Shown: positions 10,858 to 23,045 of the stretch, piece after piece
Position numbering within the stretch: position 1 is the stretch's first letter
Layout: every line of letters starts with the position of its first letter
Source: Saururus chinensis
Lineage: Eukaryota > Streptophyta > Magnoliopsida > Piperales > Saururaceae
Length of the DNA stretch: 64,000 nt
Assembly: GCA_035235625.1 (NCBI GenBank)
Contig: CP141146.1
Coordinates: forward strand, 27,894,501 to 27,958,500
Direction of reading: 5' to 3'
Translations under genes and position numbers: made by a program
The notes under the pieces: generated by a model
What the model was told of the DNA's origin: nothing
Seen by the model: only the letters and a program-made list of their open reading frames with translations
The model's database searches: none

Positions 10858-11390
10858 TGGTTTACCGGGAGGAAATGGTCAACTAGTGACTCTTGGCCTT
10901 GGCCTCTTGTTCACAGCTCTTGCTGCAACTTGATATTATTGACTAGCTTATTTGTATATAAAGGAATATAGTGTCCAACTTGACGTTACATGATAGCTTT
11001 TGACCCACAAATGCTTCAAATGGAGCTCAGATAGATATATATATATATATATATAGTCCTCTCAGTCCTTTCAGCACCCCTTTGTTTTCTCAAGCACATT
11101 ATCTTATTTGAATGAGTTTGTCTAGTACACTCTGGGTTGGGTCCAATCTGTTTGCTGACGATTACTCACTTTGTAACTCTTAACACTCATTTTAGGCTGC
11201 ATTTGAAAATCAAAATTAGCTAATTACTATCAAAATATATTTGGTTTTAATTTCTGCTTTTTATGTCCACAGGTCGTTGAACATCTGGCATTCATAAAGC
11301 AAGATCCTTCAGCTACTATGAGAGTGAAAAATTGAAAAAAAAAAGGAAAAGATGGAAAAAGAACAGAATTTCTATCATAGATTTCCTAAT
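10858..11390 (+). pseudogene. TVP38/TMEM64-like fragment, copy 2 (last exon plus downstream intron)
   Basis: 10861-10933 reads GLPGGNGQLVTLGLGLLFT followed by ALAAT and a TGA/TAT run. It is the counterpart of the 5756-5857 exon, followed by the same downstream sequence as copy 1. Only the terminal exon survives, without a correct acceptor and with a stop, so it is a remnant. Some residues look closer to the usual family sequence (GGNGQL) than in copy 1, so the two copies have decayed independently. Confidence 0.6.
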
Positions 11391-12008
11391 GATTGTTCTT
11401 GTCATTTTGTTTTTGTTTAGTTGTAGCTGTTATGAATTTTAGCTTGTTTAAAGTTGTTTTTTTTATATTGAAATGTGTACCCTTGCAAATTTAAGTGACT
11501 ATCTCAGCTGCCCAAATTGTTATTGAGTTTACTCCATACAGAATTCACGATACAAAGGTGATTTCATACCTCATGTTTTCTTTAAAAATTAATATTGGTG
11601 AATTTTTTGAAACCTTGTGTAAAATTTTTGTTGTAGTCGTTTCAGGGAGCAACTGATCCCACTTTGAAATGTTTTTCAGCATGTTTTCTTGGCATGCGGA
11701 AGATCACTAATTGTGCAGGTTTAATGGACTTGTTGTCTTAAAGTTATTTTTAATTGTTAATAATGCAACAATCCTCCCCTAAGATGCAGAAAAGTGTTGT
11801 CAATGGAATTGTAGTCACAACTTGAACTTACGAAGAGTAGTTGTAGTATAAGTCTTATTCAATTCTGTTTTAAGATATGATGAACATACCAATAAAAAGA
11901 ATGAGTGGTGCTACTAATTATTTTAATAATTATATTTCTTTATTTCAATATTTTATTTATATTCATTATTTTTATATCCATTCATACTACACTTTTTTGG
12001 GCAACATA
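11391..12008. other. AT-rich stretch with two small exon-like pieces
   Basis: No gene is recognised. 11504-11561 (reading AAQIVIEFTPYRIHDTK, then a GTGATT donor-like site) and 11650-11718 (after TTTCAG, before CAG|GTTTAATG, reading PTLKCFSACFLGMRKI) look like small exons by splice borders and codon content. I do not recognise either. They may continue the gene whose fragments lie to the left. Confidence 0.3.
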
Positions 12009-12025
12009 ATATATATATATATATA

Positions 12026-13190
12026 GGATCCCGTTTAAATGCGCCTCGGCTTATACGGAGCATACGCGCCCAGTTTATAATGATGGTCCGATTAGAATCG
12101 GACGGCTTTTGACACATTAGGCGCTTAACCATGGTCAATCTGACGGGCAAACTGTAGAGACCTAAAATGGATCATCGTCCAGCAGCTCCTGTATCTTGTT
12201 GGAGCTCCCCCTCCCCCGTCCGCCACCCACCTCCCGGAGGCACGACTATGTTCTCCACCAATAATCTTTCTTCACGTAGGTTCTCCGTCATCACCTCAGA
12301 AGCCCTCCCGCGCTCTCCTCAGTCAGGTCCATCGCCGGGAACGACCGGGCTCCTTTACGACTGGTTTTAGGGCTTCCCAATCTTCCACTACCTCCCAGCA
12401 CGATCAGTATCTTCGGATCTTGCAAGTTGCTGATCCTCTCGGACTGTTGGTCGTCTGTCGCTTTGGAAGTTCCCCTTACCCTCCTAGGCCAAATCGATCA
12501 CGGGTGGCAAACTTGACTCCTACCCAAGCCAATTTAGGGGCTACCCAATCTAGGACAACCTCCTGCGATGGTGCTACCTCCTCCTACCACCCTGCGACAA
12601 ATGACTACCCTCGACTCTGGAGACCAACCATCACCTGGGCTCACCTTATCTGTTGATGTGAAATGCTCCATCACACTGGTACATCAGCTTGGCCACTAGA
12701 GATTGACCGACCTCTTCTCCAATCTTGTTCAATGGCTTCCCAATCTCAGACCTGCACTGTAGATGTTGTTCGTACAACCTCCCCCGCTTCAAATCAGCTA
12801 ACAAGGGCGATCCTCCTTTCTATACGTGTTGAAGGCTTTTGTATGGGTCAGTGCCAAAGCTTATTTTTTGGATATGTGATTAGGGTTCTTTATCATCATT
12901 TTTTCCTATGACTGAATAGTGCAATTTTTCTTCCAAAATTAAGGTATTTTCTAAGATACTCGCCCATGGTTTTCATTTTTTCCACTGCCTCTATTTATTC
13001 CTCTTCAAATGGGTGTATGAAATGTTTCTCTCTTGGACATGAATGTAGATAATTTGATCCATAGTTTAGAACTGTTTAAGTAACTTGCATATTTTGATCG
13101 TTGCATTTTGTTTGTTTGATTTTGAAGACAAGAACTGCTGCTACCCAGTCCAAGCCCATCTGAAAAGCTGCACAAAAACCACCCTTTTTA
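12026..13190 (+). repeat. Left arm of the fold-back element
   Basis: GC-rich outer half, AT-rich inner half. Contains the short perfect hairpin GTCCGATT-AG-AATCGGAC at about 12086-12103. Open frames (for example 12167-12370 and 12420-12656) are matched, with differences, by the opposite arm and show no known domain. Confidence 0.75.
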
Positions 13191-14828
13191 AGTGAATAAA
13201 TCAAAGTTATTCCTAAGCCAATGGGTCAACTTCAAGTTCATTTTTTGTTGGGACCGAATTGAATTATTTTGTGCACTGCAACTGTTTGCTTAAATGTCCA
13301 GCCTTGTTTACTGCACGACTATATGATAGATTTCCAACACTTTTATATGAGTCTGCGCATAGTTTATTGACACAAAGTAATTATGATGAGAATGGTTGGA
13401 ACTATTAATCCATAATGGAATTCTTTGTGTATTTTCTATATTGACATCTCAACCTCACTTTTTCTTTGTTAGGTGAGATAATCTCAGTAATCAATGAAGG
13501 ATAGGAATAGGTGGAAAATTTTAAGGAATAAGTGTGTGATCATGGGTTATTAAAAATAAGTAATTACATGTTTTTCCCCAAAGTTGTATGCGTAATAGTT
13601 TATTCTGTTGAAAGACATGAGTTTCAAGCCATGGGTGGATGTGGAGTTTATTTGGTGAATTTTCTGCGTGTAGATAGGAGTGCTAGTAGCACACTTTCTT
13701 ATTCCATAATGTATAGTTACATGAATTTGTTGAATGGAGGATGGCATACTGAAAAGTGAATGTAATATCCTATTATAGCAGCTCTATTTACACCAACAAG
13801 GCAACAACGTTATAGTTACGAGATGAGAATGTTACATAACTAAAGTAGCTTAATCCTGATTTTGTCATTTATCAAATCTTCTTGTGTATTCAGTGATGTA
13901 CCAAGTGCCAATTTTAATATCTAACAATACAAAGTTATCTTTCTGTTTTAATTTCTTCCTTGACAAAGTGGTTTTGAATTCCCAAGCTGAAAATTTTCAA
14001 TTGTTTCAATAGCCTCCAACCTCTTTTATAAACAATAGGGACAAAAGTAGGTGTAGTTCTCTATATTATCTGCATTCATCATCAATGATAGTGTAGGTAG
14101 ACTACTGTCCTTGCATTTAGCTATGTAATTGCGTTTATACCTGAAAAAGCTTTATAGTAGTTAGTCATATTGATAAAATTGATGCAGAAACATCTTATTG
14201 CATGTATATTGGACTTTCTTTTATTAAATGACAACATATTCACTATTGTAAATCCAACCCATGTAGATGGCACCGAAGGAAAATGAGCATGTGGGAGCAT
14301 TCAATTTGGGGAGTCTTTGGGAGTTCATCATGTTTGAACGTGATGAGGTAAATTATTTGTAACATTTTGCTTATTATTTCTCGAAAGTTTATCATAAATT
14401 GGGATTTGCTTCCTTTCAGGTTGTGAAACATTATTGACTCTACTGCAACCATTGAATATAAGTTAAACACCGCGGATGACCCCCATAAAAGAAAATCGCA
14501 TATGACTACCTCAAATGGTGACTGATTTTCAGAAATGTATAATAAACGAGTGGTAAAAGGCTCAATTACTCAAGTGCATGTCCTAGTTGTATATAGACAA
14601 ACGCGTGAAGTGTATACATGTTAGTGTTGGACCCTTTCAGTACTTGTAGGATTTTAATGATATGAGTTTTGATCTATTCTTTTTACTATAAAAAATGTGC
14701 TTGGGCTGAGTTATTTTTTGTACTGGTAGCAAGGTCAATCTTGTGTGAAAATTATTGGGAACCGGTAGAATATGATAATTCATGCAGTTATATGTCTACG
14801 TATAACAAATAAATATTTGTCAAATAAG

Positions 14829-15240
14829 ACGTAGGTCATGGTCTTGTGGGAACAATGCACAACAAATTTCATCCAAATAAATGGTTAGGCTAGAGCCATA
14901 GAAAGGTGGACCATCCATATGCACCTCCTGAATCTCTTAAATTATTAAAACAATGATGTGCCTGAAAAAGCCATATGAACAATAATTGATATCTAAATTG
15001 AAGTAAATTTTGTTTATGACCTTGATTACAAAAATATGTGTGGACTCGTGGCAACGATGACTACTGAATTTTATCCAAATAAAGGGTTAGGCCAAGAGGC
15101 ATGAAAAATAGGCATGGACTTGTGGCAATGCCGCCTACCGAATTTCATTTTAGTAAAAGGTTTGGCCAAGAGGCATGAAAATATGGACCATCCACACCTA
15201 CCTCCTAAATCTCTTAAACCATTAAAACATCAATGAATGA
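14829..15240. repeat. Three diverged direct repeats in the fold-back interior
   Basis: A unit with 'GTGGACTTGTGGCAA', 'AATTT-ATCCAAATAAA-GGTTAGGC' and 'CATGAAAATATGGACCATCCA' occurs near 14829-14925, 15037-15105 and 15110-15200, with parts deleted in each copy. Confidence 0.6.
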
Positions 15241-15674
15241 CCCATATTTAAATTAAACTAAATTTTGTGGACCCCTATTAGCCCAACTTTATGCTGACCC
15301 GTCAAGCCCTTATTAAATTGAACTAAATTTTGAGAATCTGTCTTGCACAATATTTCCAGCAAAAGAGTTTTGCACATATGAAACACCAACTTTTTTAAAA
15401 AACATGTTCTAATCCTTAAGTAGTCATCAGAGATGAAGGGAAAAAAAAGTCCCATTTTAACAAATTCACCACTAGCATAGACTTGTACACACTTGGATAA
15501 AATAGATTCTATCATGCAAACAAAAGTAAAGAGAAGTTTTGCACATCTCAACAGTTGTACTGAGGCCATCAAGCAATAGGATATTCTTTAATGCTTTCTA
15601 CATGAAGTGTAGTTGGTTCTCCACTGTAGGCTTCTCTTAGAAAAAAAAATTTAGGTGATTTCTTTCTGCGTTGC

Positions 15675-15760
15675 AGCACCAGATCAGTGACCACCTTAGC
15701 ACCAGATCAGTGACCACCTTCATATTCCACAAGCTGCATTCAATATTGCAGCACCATATC
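15675..15760. repeat. 23-bp tandem duplication
   Basis: AGCACCAGATCAGTGACCAC is repeated directly, followed about 25 bp later by a third, diverged AGCACCATATCAGTAAC. Confidence 0.85.
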
Positions 15761-16769
15761 AGTAACATAATAAAACTGTTATTCACCTAATTAGGTACTA
15801 TCAGCAAGAATTGAAACCCCATACGAAGCATTAGCAATTGACAAAAGGAAATCAGAAAAACATGGACGATCCTTGATATAGGTTGTTGCTGCAACTTACA
15901 AATCTAGAAAAAGGTAAGTTTTAAAATGATATGATTGCCATGAGAGATGCAATGCTATTAAAAATACACATATCACTATATTTTAAAAACAATTATATAA
16001 TAAATGTGAGAGTACATGCAATTTTATGTCAAGTAAACCAGGAGATGAAAACACTCCACCACTAAGTCAGCCTTGATGGACTTCAACCACTCTACTTCTA
16101 TAGTTGATGGTGCAGTTGAGCCCTGAGAAGATACTGATCCATAAGTATTATTAGACTCGGACAAGTAGGTGGATCCCTTTGAAAATAGTAATTAGGCAGG
16201 AAGTGTGGAGCATGCTCAAGTTGTGTGGTCACACATATAATAGCATTCAGAGTGGTTGAAGTTGTTGTTAAGAAAGGAGATTATCATATGATAATTACAA
16301 AATGAGGATATAATAGAAGAAGTTGATAGTAAAACAGAATCAACCTGCTTAATTGTAAATAGACCATAAAAGTAAACATGAGCCGTTTAAACTTGGATGA
16401 GAACAAATTTAAAGCTACGAAATCATATGATCAAATAAAACATGAATATGCAAAGTAAGCGCCCCCCGAACACCATGTCTAGGTGGGGAAGGCTTTTTAA
16501 AGCAATATACTAACATATGAGCATATGCTAATCAGGTGTTCCCCATCTGGGTGGCAGACAAGTCAGAGACATTGGTCATTCTCACACCCTTCCATGCATC
16601 CAAATTGTTCTCTTCTAGGTCCCACGTGTAGATACACTTCTTTGGATTAGAACTGCCACAGATGAGTCACTTTGAGTCAAGAAACAAGTCGTATCCATAG
16701 AGAGGAGGGTTTTTTGAAGAATTGCCACAAACGAGTCGCTTTGAGTTAGGAAACAAAACAACAACAGTT

Positions 16770-18263
16770 ACATGTCTACAAAATCAAATAACCAAAATGC
16801 AACGATCAAAATATGCAAGTTACATAAACAGTTCTAAACTATGGAGCAAATTATCTCAAAAAATGCCCTAATTTTAGAAGAAAAAATTGCACCATTCAGA
16901 CATAGGAAAAAATGATGATAAAGAACCCTAATCACATATCCAAAAAATAAGCTTTGGCACTGACCCATACAAAAGCCATCAACACAGATAGAAAGGAGGA
17001 TCAGATGCCCTTGTTAGCTGTCGTTGGAGTTTCCATTCTCCATGGATGATGCTTCATGCAAAATCGGGCGACATTTTCTGAGAGTTGCTTGCGGAGAGTT
17101 TATCCAGTGACAAAAAAGCGTGGGGGAATGGCAAAGACCTGCGAACAACAGATCAATGCAGCTGCAATAACGGTCCTTAAATATATTTTACTATTCGAAT
17201 TCACACAATGCACAAATAACAAGATTATTGTCTCTTGTAGCCGATCCTAACTTTTAAGAAAAATTGTTAGAGATAAGCAAAGGACAAATTGGTAGTTGAT
17301 CAGAAAAATCTAAGCTTTCACAATGCACACATAGGTCAAATAGATCGTGCGCAGAAATGAAGAGGCAAAACATCAAAATGAAAAAAATGACAATACCTTC
17401 TGACGAGGGACATGGAAGTCGCAGTTGTGTGGAGCAGAAGCTAGCAGGCCATCATGTGGCAATGAGCGTGAGGAACAAGTTTGATATTGGGAAGGCCCGG
17501 TAGCTGATTTGAAGCAGGGGAGGTTGTAAACCAGATTGGAGAAGAGGCCGGTTAGTCTCTGGTGGCCAAGCTGATGCACGAGTGTGAGGGAGGATTTCAG
17601 AGCGACAAATAAGGTGAGCCCAAGAGATGGTTAGTCTCCAGAGTCAAGGGTACGCATTTGTCGTAGGGTGGCAAGAGGAGGTAGCACCATCGCGAGAGGT
17701 GGTCCGAGATCAGGAAACCCCTAAACTGGCTTGGGGAGGAGTCGAGTTTGTCACCTGTGGTCGATCTGGCCCAGAAGGGTGAGGGTAAGTTCCAAAGCGA
17801 CAGACGACCGACAGCCCGAGAGGATCAGCAACTTGCAATATCCGAAGGTATTGATCGTGCTGGGAGGTAGTGGAAGATTGGGAAGCCCTAAAACCAGTCG
17901 TAGAGGAGCCCGGTCATTCTCCGATGACGGACCTAACTGAGGAGAGCTTGGGAGGTCTTCAAAGCAGGCGACAACGAAGAGCCTACAGGAAGAAAGATTA
18001 TTGGTGGAGGATGTAGCCGCGGCTCTGGGAGGTGGGTGGCGGAGTGGGGAGGGGGAGCTCCAGCAAGATACAGGAGCTGCAAGAATGATAGAGGGTGGGT
18101 AATGTGGGCGGGGAAAGAGTTGAAAAACTGCCTCTTAACTCTAGTTAAGTCTATCTCGTCCGCTGCAACGATCCAATAGCGTTGGATATTATTGGACAGT
18201 TTAGATTTATTTAGGGCGCATATGTACAACTTAAGCCGGGGCTGACGGTAACTTTTCCCATCC
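16770..18263 (-). repeat. Right arm of the fold-back element
   Basis: Inverted relative to 12026-13190. Read on the minus strand it contains additional sequence between the matching segments (about 17040-17400), including an open frame at 17373-17579 that ends at a donor-like CAGAAG|GTATTG. This arm may hold a captured host exon; no family was recognised. Confidence 0.7.
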
Positions 18264-18290
<27 letters not shown>

Positions 18291-18294
<4 letters not shown>

Positions 18295-19790
18295 TTTGTG
18301 CTTATTTATTCGTATATATTTCTATGTTTATGGTATTTGTTTCTAGATTGGTATCATATTTCTATGAATTTTATACTTTCTAGTATTTGCTTTATTTTTG
18401 CATTGAAATTTTCCATTTATGTCTATTTATTAATTTCTAGGTATGTGTGTATTTTGAAAATACTGCAACATCTGATCCCTGGGAGGCATTTATTCTGCAA
18501 TGCACATCCTCGAGATTCATTGATGAAGTGCAATGAGATGGTCTTAGGAACTGATTAGAATTTTCCCACTTGTCCGCCTAGCACCTGATCTATATTTGGC
18601 TCAATTTTAACTTTCAGCTGGCGACGTTCAATCTTTGTTTTGAAGAATAGTGTAGCTTATTGTCAACCCTAGATATCTTGGCTCTGATTACAGCATAGGA
18701 CATTTTGTGTCAATTTGATTATTTCACAAACATTATAAGTATTAAATACTGGCTGCCTTTTGTGAATTAAACTTTTAGTCCTAATCTCCTTTCTGATCTT
18801 GTTGAGTGGTATTTACTGTTTGAGTGTGCTGCAGAAACCAAGTAGTGATACAGGGCCGTCCTGGTACTGGGAAAAATTCACCTATGTAGTTTTGTCATGT
18901 TTTGTGTGAAAGGTCCATTGGTTTTAGGTCTTCTCTCTCAACATCATGTTACTATTCTCTCTATTGTGCTACTTCTTATGATTATGATTGCTATTGTGAA
19001 ATTGACATTTGACTTCGACAGAAGATAATAGCTGTATGGGAGTTCACTATAAATGTTCTTGTGAGGCCATTCTAGATGCATGCAGCATATTCTTGCATGT
19101 ATAGGACAATCTCTCTATAGATGATTAGACACTGACTGAATGCATTCAACATGTTAATGCATGTATCAAACAATTCTGGTCTAATAGATGTACATTGGTA
19201 GTCTCATCTGTAATGTTTTACCACAATTTTTTGGTGTGTCAGGTCTTCATAAACAAATTTTTTCTTCATCAACTTGATAATGTCATGTACAATTATCATC
19301 ATTTCAGGAATTCCAGAACTTAATGCTGCTGAAGTATGTGTATTGACTATCCGATTAGATTAGGCAGATGGGATTTTTTTTGTTTGTTTCACCATTCTAA
19401 TTGATTTCATTTGGGCTTTCTAAAACCCGAGCCACTCAACCAGCCACTATACTAGGAACTAGAGTTTTTCCTGCTGTATGATTCAAAACATGAAACCCCA
19501 TAAGACCTTTTTTCCTCTAGTGTGCATTTTTTATTTTTCTTTTTACCGAGTGTTTCATTCTTTACGTTGGAAGTGTAGTCTTTATTTTAGAATTGAAGAA
19601 AATTAGAATGCTATGCTTCTTCATGTGCCTAGCCATTTTTATGTTTGCAAGAGATTTTTCTTTCATTTGGAGAGAGGCTTGGTTTCAACAAATGATGTGC
19701 ATTTTCACAAGTGGTTTGCTAATTTGTTAGGTTGGGTCCTTGATCTTTTCTTTAAGAGTCAATGTTAATTTTAGTTTTTTCTTATTTTGA
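18291..19790. other. AT-rich stretch with no supported gene
   Basis: Begins with the right-hand (TA)n tract and T-rich DNA. Only scattered short ORFs are present. A phosphate-loop-like reading GRPGTGKN near 18852-18876 is isolated and interrupted by stops, so it is not called as a gene. Confidence 0.6.
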
Positions 19791-20515
19791 ATACATTTTT
19801 TTTATGCCTACATATTTATGTGAGCAATATTCATATATACACATTGATAGATTTGTCTATATTTGTATAGATTTGTCACCAATTTATTTATTTATCTGTC
19901 TCTCTCTCTCTATGTCTCTCTTTATCACCCTCCCTCCCACTCCCTCTCTCTCCCTCCCTCTCCCTCTCCCTCCCTCCCTCCCTCCTAGTTCTATTGCTCG
20001 CATGCTTGTACATGTGTTTTTCTATATTTGTATACGCTCATATATTTTTTAAGATTGGTACATATGTTTTTGTAATTTATTTTATTTGTAATCTCTCTCT
20101 CTCTATCCCCACATCCCTCCCCCTCCCTCTCCCTCTCTCCCTCTCCCTCCCGATCCGCTCATACATGTATTTTTCTATATTTGTATATGCTCATATAGTT
20201 TTTTAAGATTGTTAGTAAATTATTTGTATGCATTTCCTTTATGCCTGCATATTTATGTGTTTATCGATATTCATATGTACACTTTGATATATTTGTCTAT
20301 ATTTGTATAGATATGTCACAAATTTATTTATTTATCTCTCTATCGATATCTCTATCTCCCCCCCCCCTCTCTCTCTCTCCTCTCTCCCTCCCTCTCTCTC
20401 TCTCTCCTAGTTCTATTGCTCACATGGCTATACGTGTGTTTTTCTATATTTGTATATGCTCATATATTTTTTAAGATTGGTACATATTTTTTTGTTTATT
20501 GAAATAAACAAGTAC
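19791..20515 (+). repeat. CT-tract/AT-rich composite repeat, cluster 1
   Basis: About three copies of one composite unit are present. The unit is a (CT)n/(CCCT)n tract, then CTAGTTCTATTGCTC and ACATGCTTATACATGTG, then TTTTTCTATATTTGTATATG, TTTTTTAAGATTGGTACATA and a stretch ending AATTTATTTATTTATCTCTC that leads into the next CT tract. Further clusters lie at 22290-22800, 27690-28135 and 28300-28600. ORFs here are by-products. Confidence 0.85.
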
Positions 20516-20730
20516 TTATTTTCAGGTTGTCTTTATTCTGATTAGGAATTTTTGGTTTTTATATGAAGACTAAAATATATTGAAATTGCTTATCGTTTAT
20601 CATGGTTAGATGGGTTTGGAAAATGTCTTCGAACTTTGTGTTGATGCATCTTAAAATGTGTTCTCTGGGCAGGATTCAGATTATTGATAACTGTTTTAGC
20701 CACAAAACAGTTGAGGAAATAATTGATGCA

Positions 20731-21889
20731 TGATAAGTATAATTTATGCGTTATTTTACCCTTAATTATTTTATTGTCTAGTCTCATTTAAGTGTTAATA
20801 TAGGTTAAATTATTAGATATTAAATTTAATTAGGTTAGAAAAAGCTTCCATGATGTTTTGAATTAAATTGGCTTATTTTGCAGATTCTTCATTGGCAATC
20901 GAACGGCCTCACTTACCGATCGATCGGTTACACGTAAATTTGAAGAAAATTCAGTTCAAGCGTTCGAACAGGAATTCAGGGCGATCGATCGGCATAACGC
21001 GCAGTTTCCTTATTTCAATCAATTTCGAGTTTTTTTCATATTGGACTGTTTCTTACGGATCTTATGCCTATATAAAGACATATTTGGCACGAAATTAGAA
21101 GTGAACAAGTAGATTTTCTGAAGAAGAAGATGGAGAAGAAGTCAAAGCTTTTAACGGATATTCAAGTGCTTTCTTCTACCATAGAAGGCTAAACTTTTCT
21201 TTTACTTAGGAGTTGATGAAGCTATAGATAAGTTTCAATTTCTTTTCTTTTTAATTTAGATCTCAGTTGTGAATTATGACAATTGTATGATAAGGATTTC
21301 CTTTTTAATGGAAGAGCTTTTCATGTTTATTCAATTCTATGTTGATTTATTGTCTTGTAGATGATAGATTGATGTGGTTTTGATATTTTCATCAATTCTA
21401 ATTTCTGTGATTTAGATGAGATGGTCATACAATAGTTTTAATGTTCAGATAATTAAGGACTTGGATGAGTTATACTAAGATTAGACGGGTCATGCCTATA
21501 GCTATTTAGTGTAGATGATTCGTGCTATTGTCGAAGATAGTTCATGCCATGGAAATTAATTAATGATTCTTTCTGAAGTAATTCTAGCTTGTAGCTGAGA
21601 ATACTTGTTCATATTCACACTAGATTTAGATTAAAAGTTAAGGAATTGTTATAGTTCTATAGTGGATTCGATTTCCTAAGTAAATTCTATCATATTAATC
21701 TCTACCTTTTAAATTAGTTTAGTTTTTCTTTTGCTTAATTAAAGTTTATGTTCTTTTTAGTTTTTAATCAGTAAATTCCTATTTAGATTTAGTTATAATT
21801 CATCCGTCCCTGAGGTTCAACAACCCTTAAATACTCATCCTAGTACAATTACCTTGTACACTTGCAAAGAGTTTAATTATAAACGATCA
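20731..21889 (+). mobile_element. Solo LTR, 1159 bp, TSD ATGCA, inside an exon
   Basis: Begins TGATAAGTATAATTTATGCG and ends TATAAACGATCA. ATGCA is duplicated exactly on both sides (20726-20730 and 21890-21894). A plus-strand TATATAAAG at 21069-21077 gives the orientation. It has no internal domain. The 3' part (TCCGTCCCTGAGGTTCAACA, then a 'CTTGTACACTTGCAAAG' motif) resembles ends of long plant Ty3/gypsy LTRs. Assignment to a lineage is not possible without a search. Confidence 0.85.
21069..21077 (+). promoter_or_regulatory. TATA box of the 20731-21889 LTR
   Basis: CCTATATAAAGA lies about one third of the way into the LTR, on the plus strand. Promoter role inferred. Confidence 0.45.
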
Positions 21890-22283
21890 ATGCACCGGTA
21901 ATGTTTCTTGCTATTAGTTTGTATATCATGTAGGCTGTTCTTCCTCAGTTCATTAACATGTATATGCAGGAAAATGAATTAGCATGGTGATATGATGAAA
22001 ATATTGATTCAGCACTCAAGAAATTAAAACAAGCTTCACCATTAAGCTTGAAAGTTTCTTCTCTCTCTCCCTCTCTCTGTGTTTGTGTGTTTGTGTTGGC
22101 CTATTTTTTTTTCCTGATTTTCATGGCAAACATATGTATTAGGGGGCCAAACATGTATCAGTGTATTTGCCCGAAGGGTAACCTTGGTATGACATGAAAA
22201 GTGAAGCCCAATACAGTTGGGGCAGATCATACAAGTTGGAAGTTATAGAAGACAGGTTACCCAGCGCCATACAGTGAGCGCAT

Positions 22284-22289
<6 letters not shown>

Positions 22290-22334
<45 letters not shown>

Positions 22335-22800
22335 GTTCTATTGCTCACATGGTTATACATGTGTTTTCTATATTTTTATATGCTCATATTTTTTAAGATT
22401 GGTACATACTTTTTTGTTTATAGAAATAAACAAGTACTTATTTATTTATAAAATTTACTTTCTTTGTAGAAAGAAATTTCTTTTAGGTTGTTTATTAATA
22501 TTGATATTGATATATTTATTTATCTCTCTCTCGCTCTCCCTTCTCTCTTTCTCTCTATCTCTCTCTGCTCACTTTCTCTCCTAGTTCTATTGCTCACATG
22601 CTTATACATGTGTTTTTCTATATTTGTATATGCTCATATATTTTTTAAGATTGATACATATTTTTTGTTTATCGAAATAAACAAGTTTAATTATTTATAA
22701 AATTTACTTTTTTTGTAAATTATTTGTATTCATTTATTTATGTGTGTTTATCGATATTCATTTATTCACATTGATGTAATATTTGTCTATATCAGTTGAT
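22290..22800 (+). repeat. CT-tract/AT-rich composite repeat, cluster 2
   Basis: A (CT)n tract at 22288-22331 is followed by the composite unit (CTAGTTCTATTGCTCACATG and onward), twice, with a second CT tract at about 22520-22580. Same unit as at 19791-20515. Confidence 0.85.
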
Positions 22801-22969
22801 ATATCTCTGGAGGAAAAGGATGTCTCAGAAACCTCTGGTTTTCCCTAAATTTAATGTAAGAAATTCAAACCCAAATGTTGGGGTTGGAGGAGCTCAGAGG
22901 CATACAAGTCCACAAGCTCTCTCTCTCCCCCCTCCTCCCTCCCTCCCTCCCTCCCTCCCTCCGTCCCTC

Positions 22970-22973
22970 TCTC

Positions 22974-23042
<69 letters not shown>
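22970..23042. repeat. (CT)n microsatellite with CCCT prefix
   Basis: A (CCCT)n segment (22925-22968) grades into an almost pure (CT)n run of about 70 bp. Confidence 0.95.

Positions 23043-23045
<3 letters not shown>

Larger units (their letters stand above)
13191..16769. other. Interior of the fold-back element, no recognisable gene
   Basis: AT-rich, with only short ORFs. One exon-like piece, 14263-14338, reads MAPKENEHVGAFNLGSLWE, then FIMFERDE, and ends at GAG|GTAAATT. The next block, after TTTCAG at about 14420, breaks quickly. No transposase, helicase or RT motifs were seen. Local direct repeats lie at 14829-15240 and 15675-15760. Confidence 0.45.
12026..18263. mobile_element. 6.2-kb fold-back element with >1-kb inverted arms, inserted in a (TA)n tract
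   Basis: The left arm (12026 to about 13190) and the right arm (about 16770-18263) are inverted copies with indels. Both contain, in opposite orientation, GGAGCTCCCCCTCCC, CACCAATAATCTTTCTTC, a shared ACTGGTTTTAGGGCTTCCC, CAAGTTGCTGATCCTCTC and TGGGTCAGTGCCAAAGC. The outer ends begin GGATCCCG and (inverted) GGATGGGA, and both abut TA microsatellites (12009-12025 and 18264-18290). The roughly 3.6-kb centre shows no transposase. This suits a non-autonomous MULE or fold-back DNA transposon, or a (TA)n-targeted element. The TSD cannot be read inside the TA run, and the outer 100-150 bp of the arms match only weakly. Confidence 0.75.
20673..22060 (+). pseudogene. 3-hydroxyisobutyryl-CoA hydrolase-like gene fragment, exon split by a solo LTR
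   Basis: After an acceptor (CTGGGCAG) the sequence reads IQIIDNCFSHKTVEEIIDA, then is cut by the LTR at 20731-21889. It resumes at 21895-21897 before a donor (CCG|GTAATG). The next exon starts at 21970 (ATGCAG) and reads ENELAW, a TGA stop, then ALKKLKQASPLSLKVSS, before dissolving into CT repeats at about 22060. 'ID.CFS..TVEEI' followed by 'LKKASP.SLK' is typical of the C-terminal half of plant CHY-type 3-hydroxyisobutyryl-CoA hydrolases (enoyl-CoA hydratase/isomerase fold, valine breakdown). The upstream catalytic region was not found in the window. The in-frame TGA, the LTR and the lost 3' end make it a pseudogene. Confidence 0.65.

Noticed and set aside
18843-18900. P-loop reading QVVIQGRPGTGKN, suggesting a helicase or ATPase fragment
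   Set aside because: An isolated motif, followed by a stop within a few codons. No other helicase motif or splice structure was found nearby, so chance cannot be excluded.
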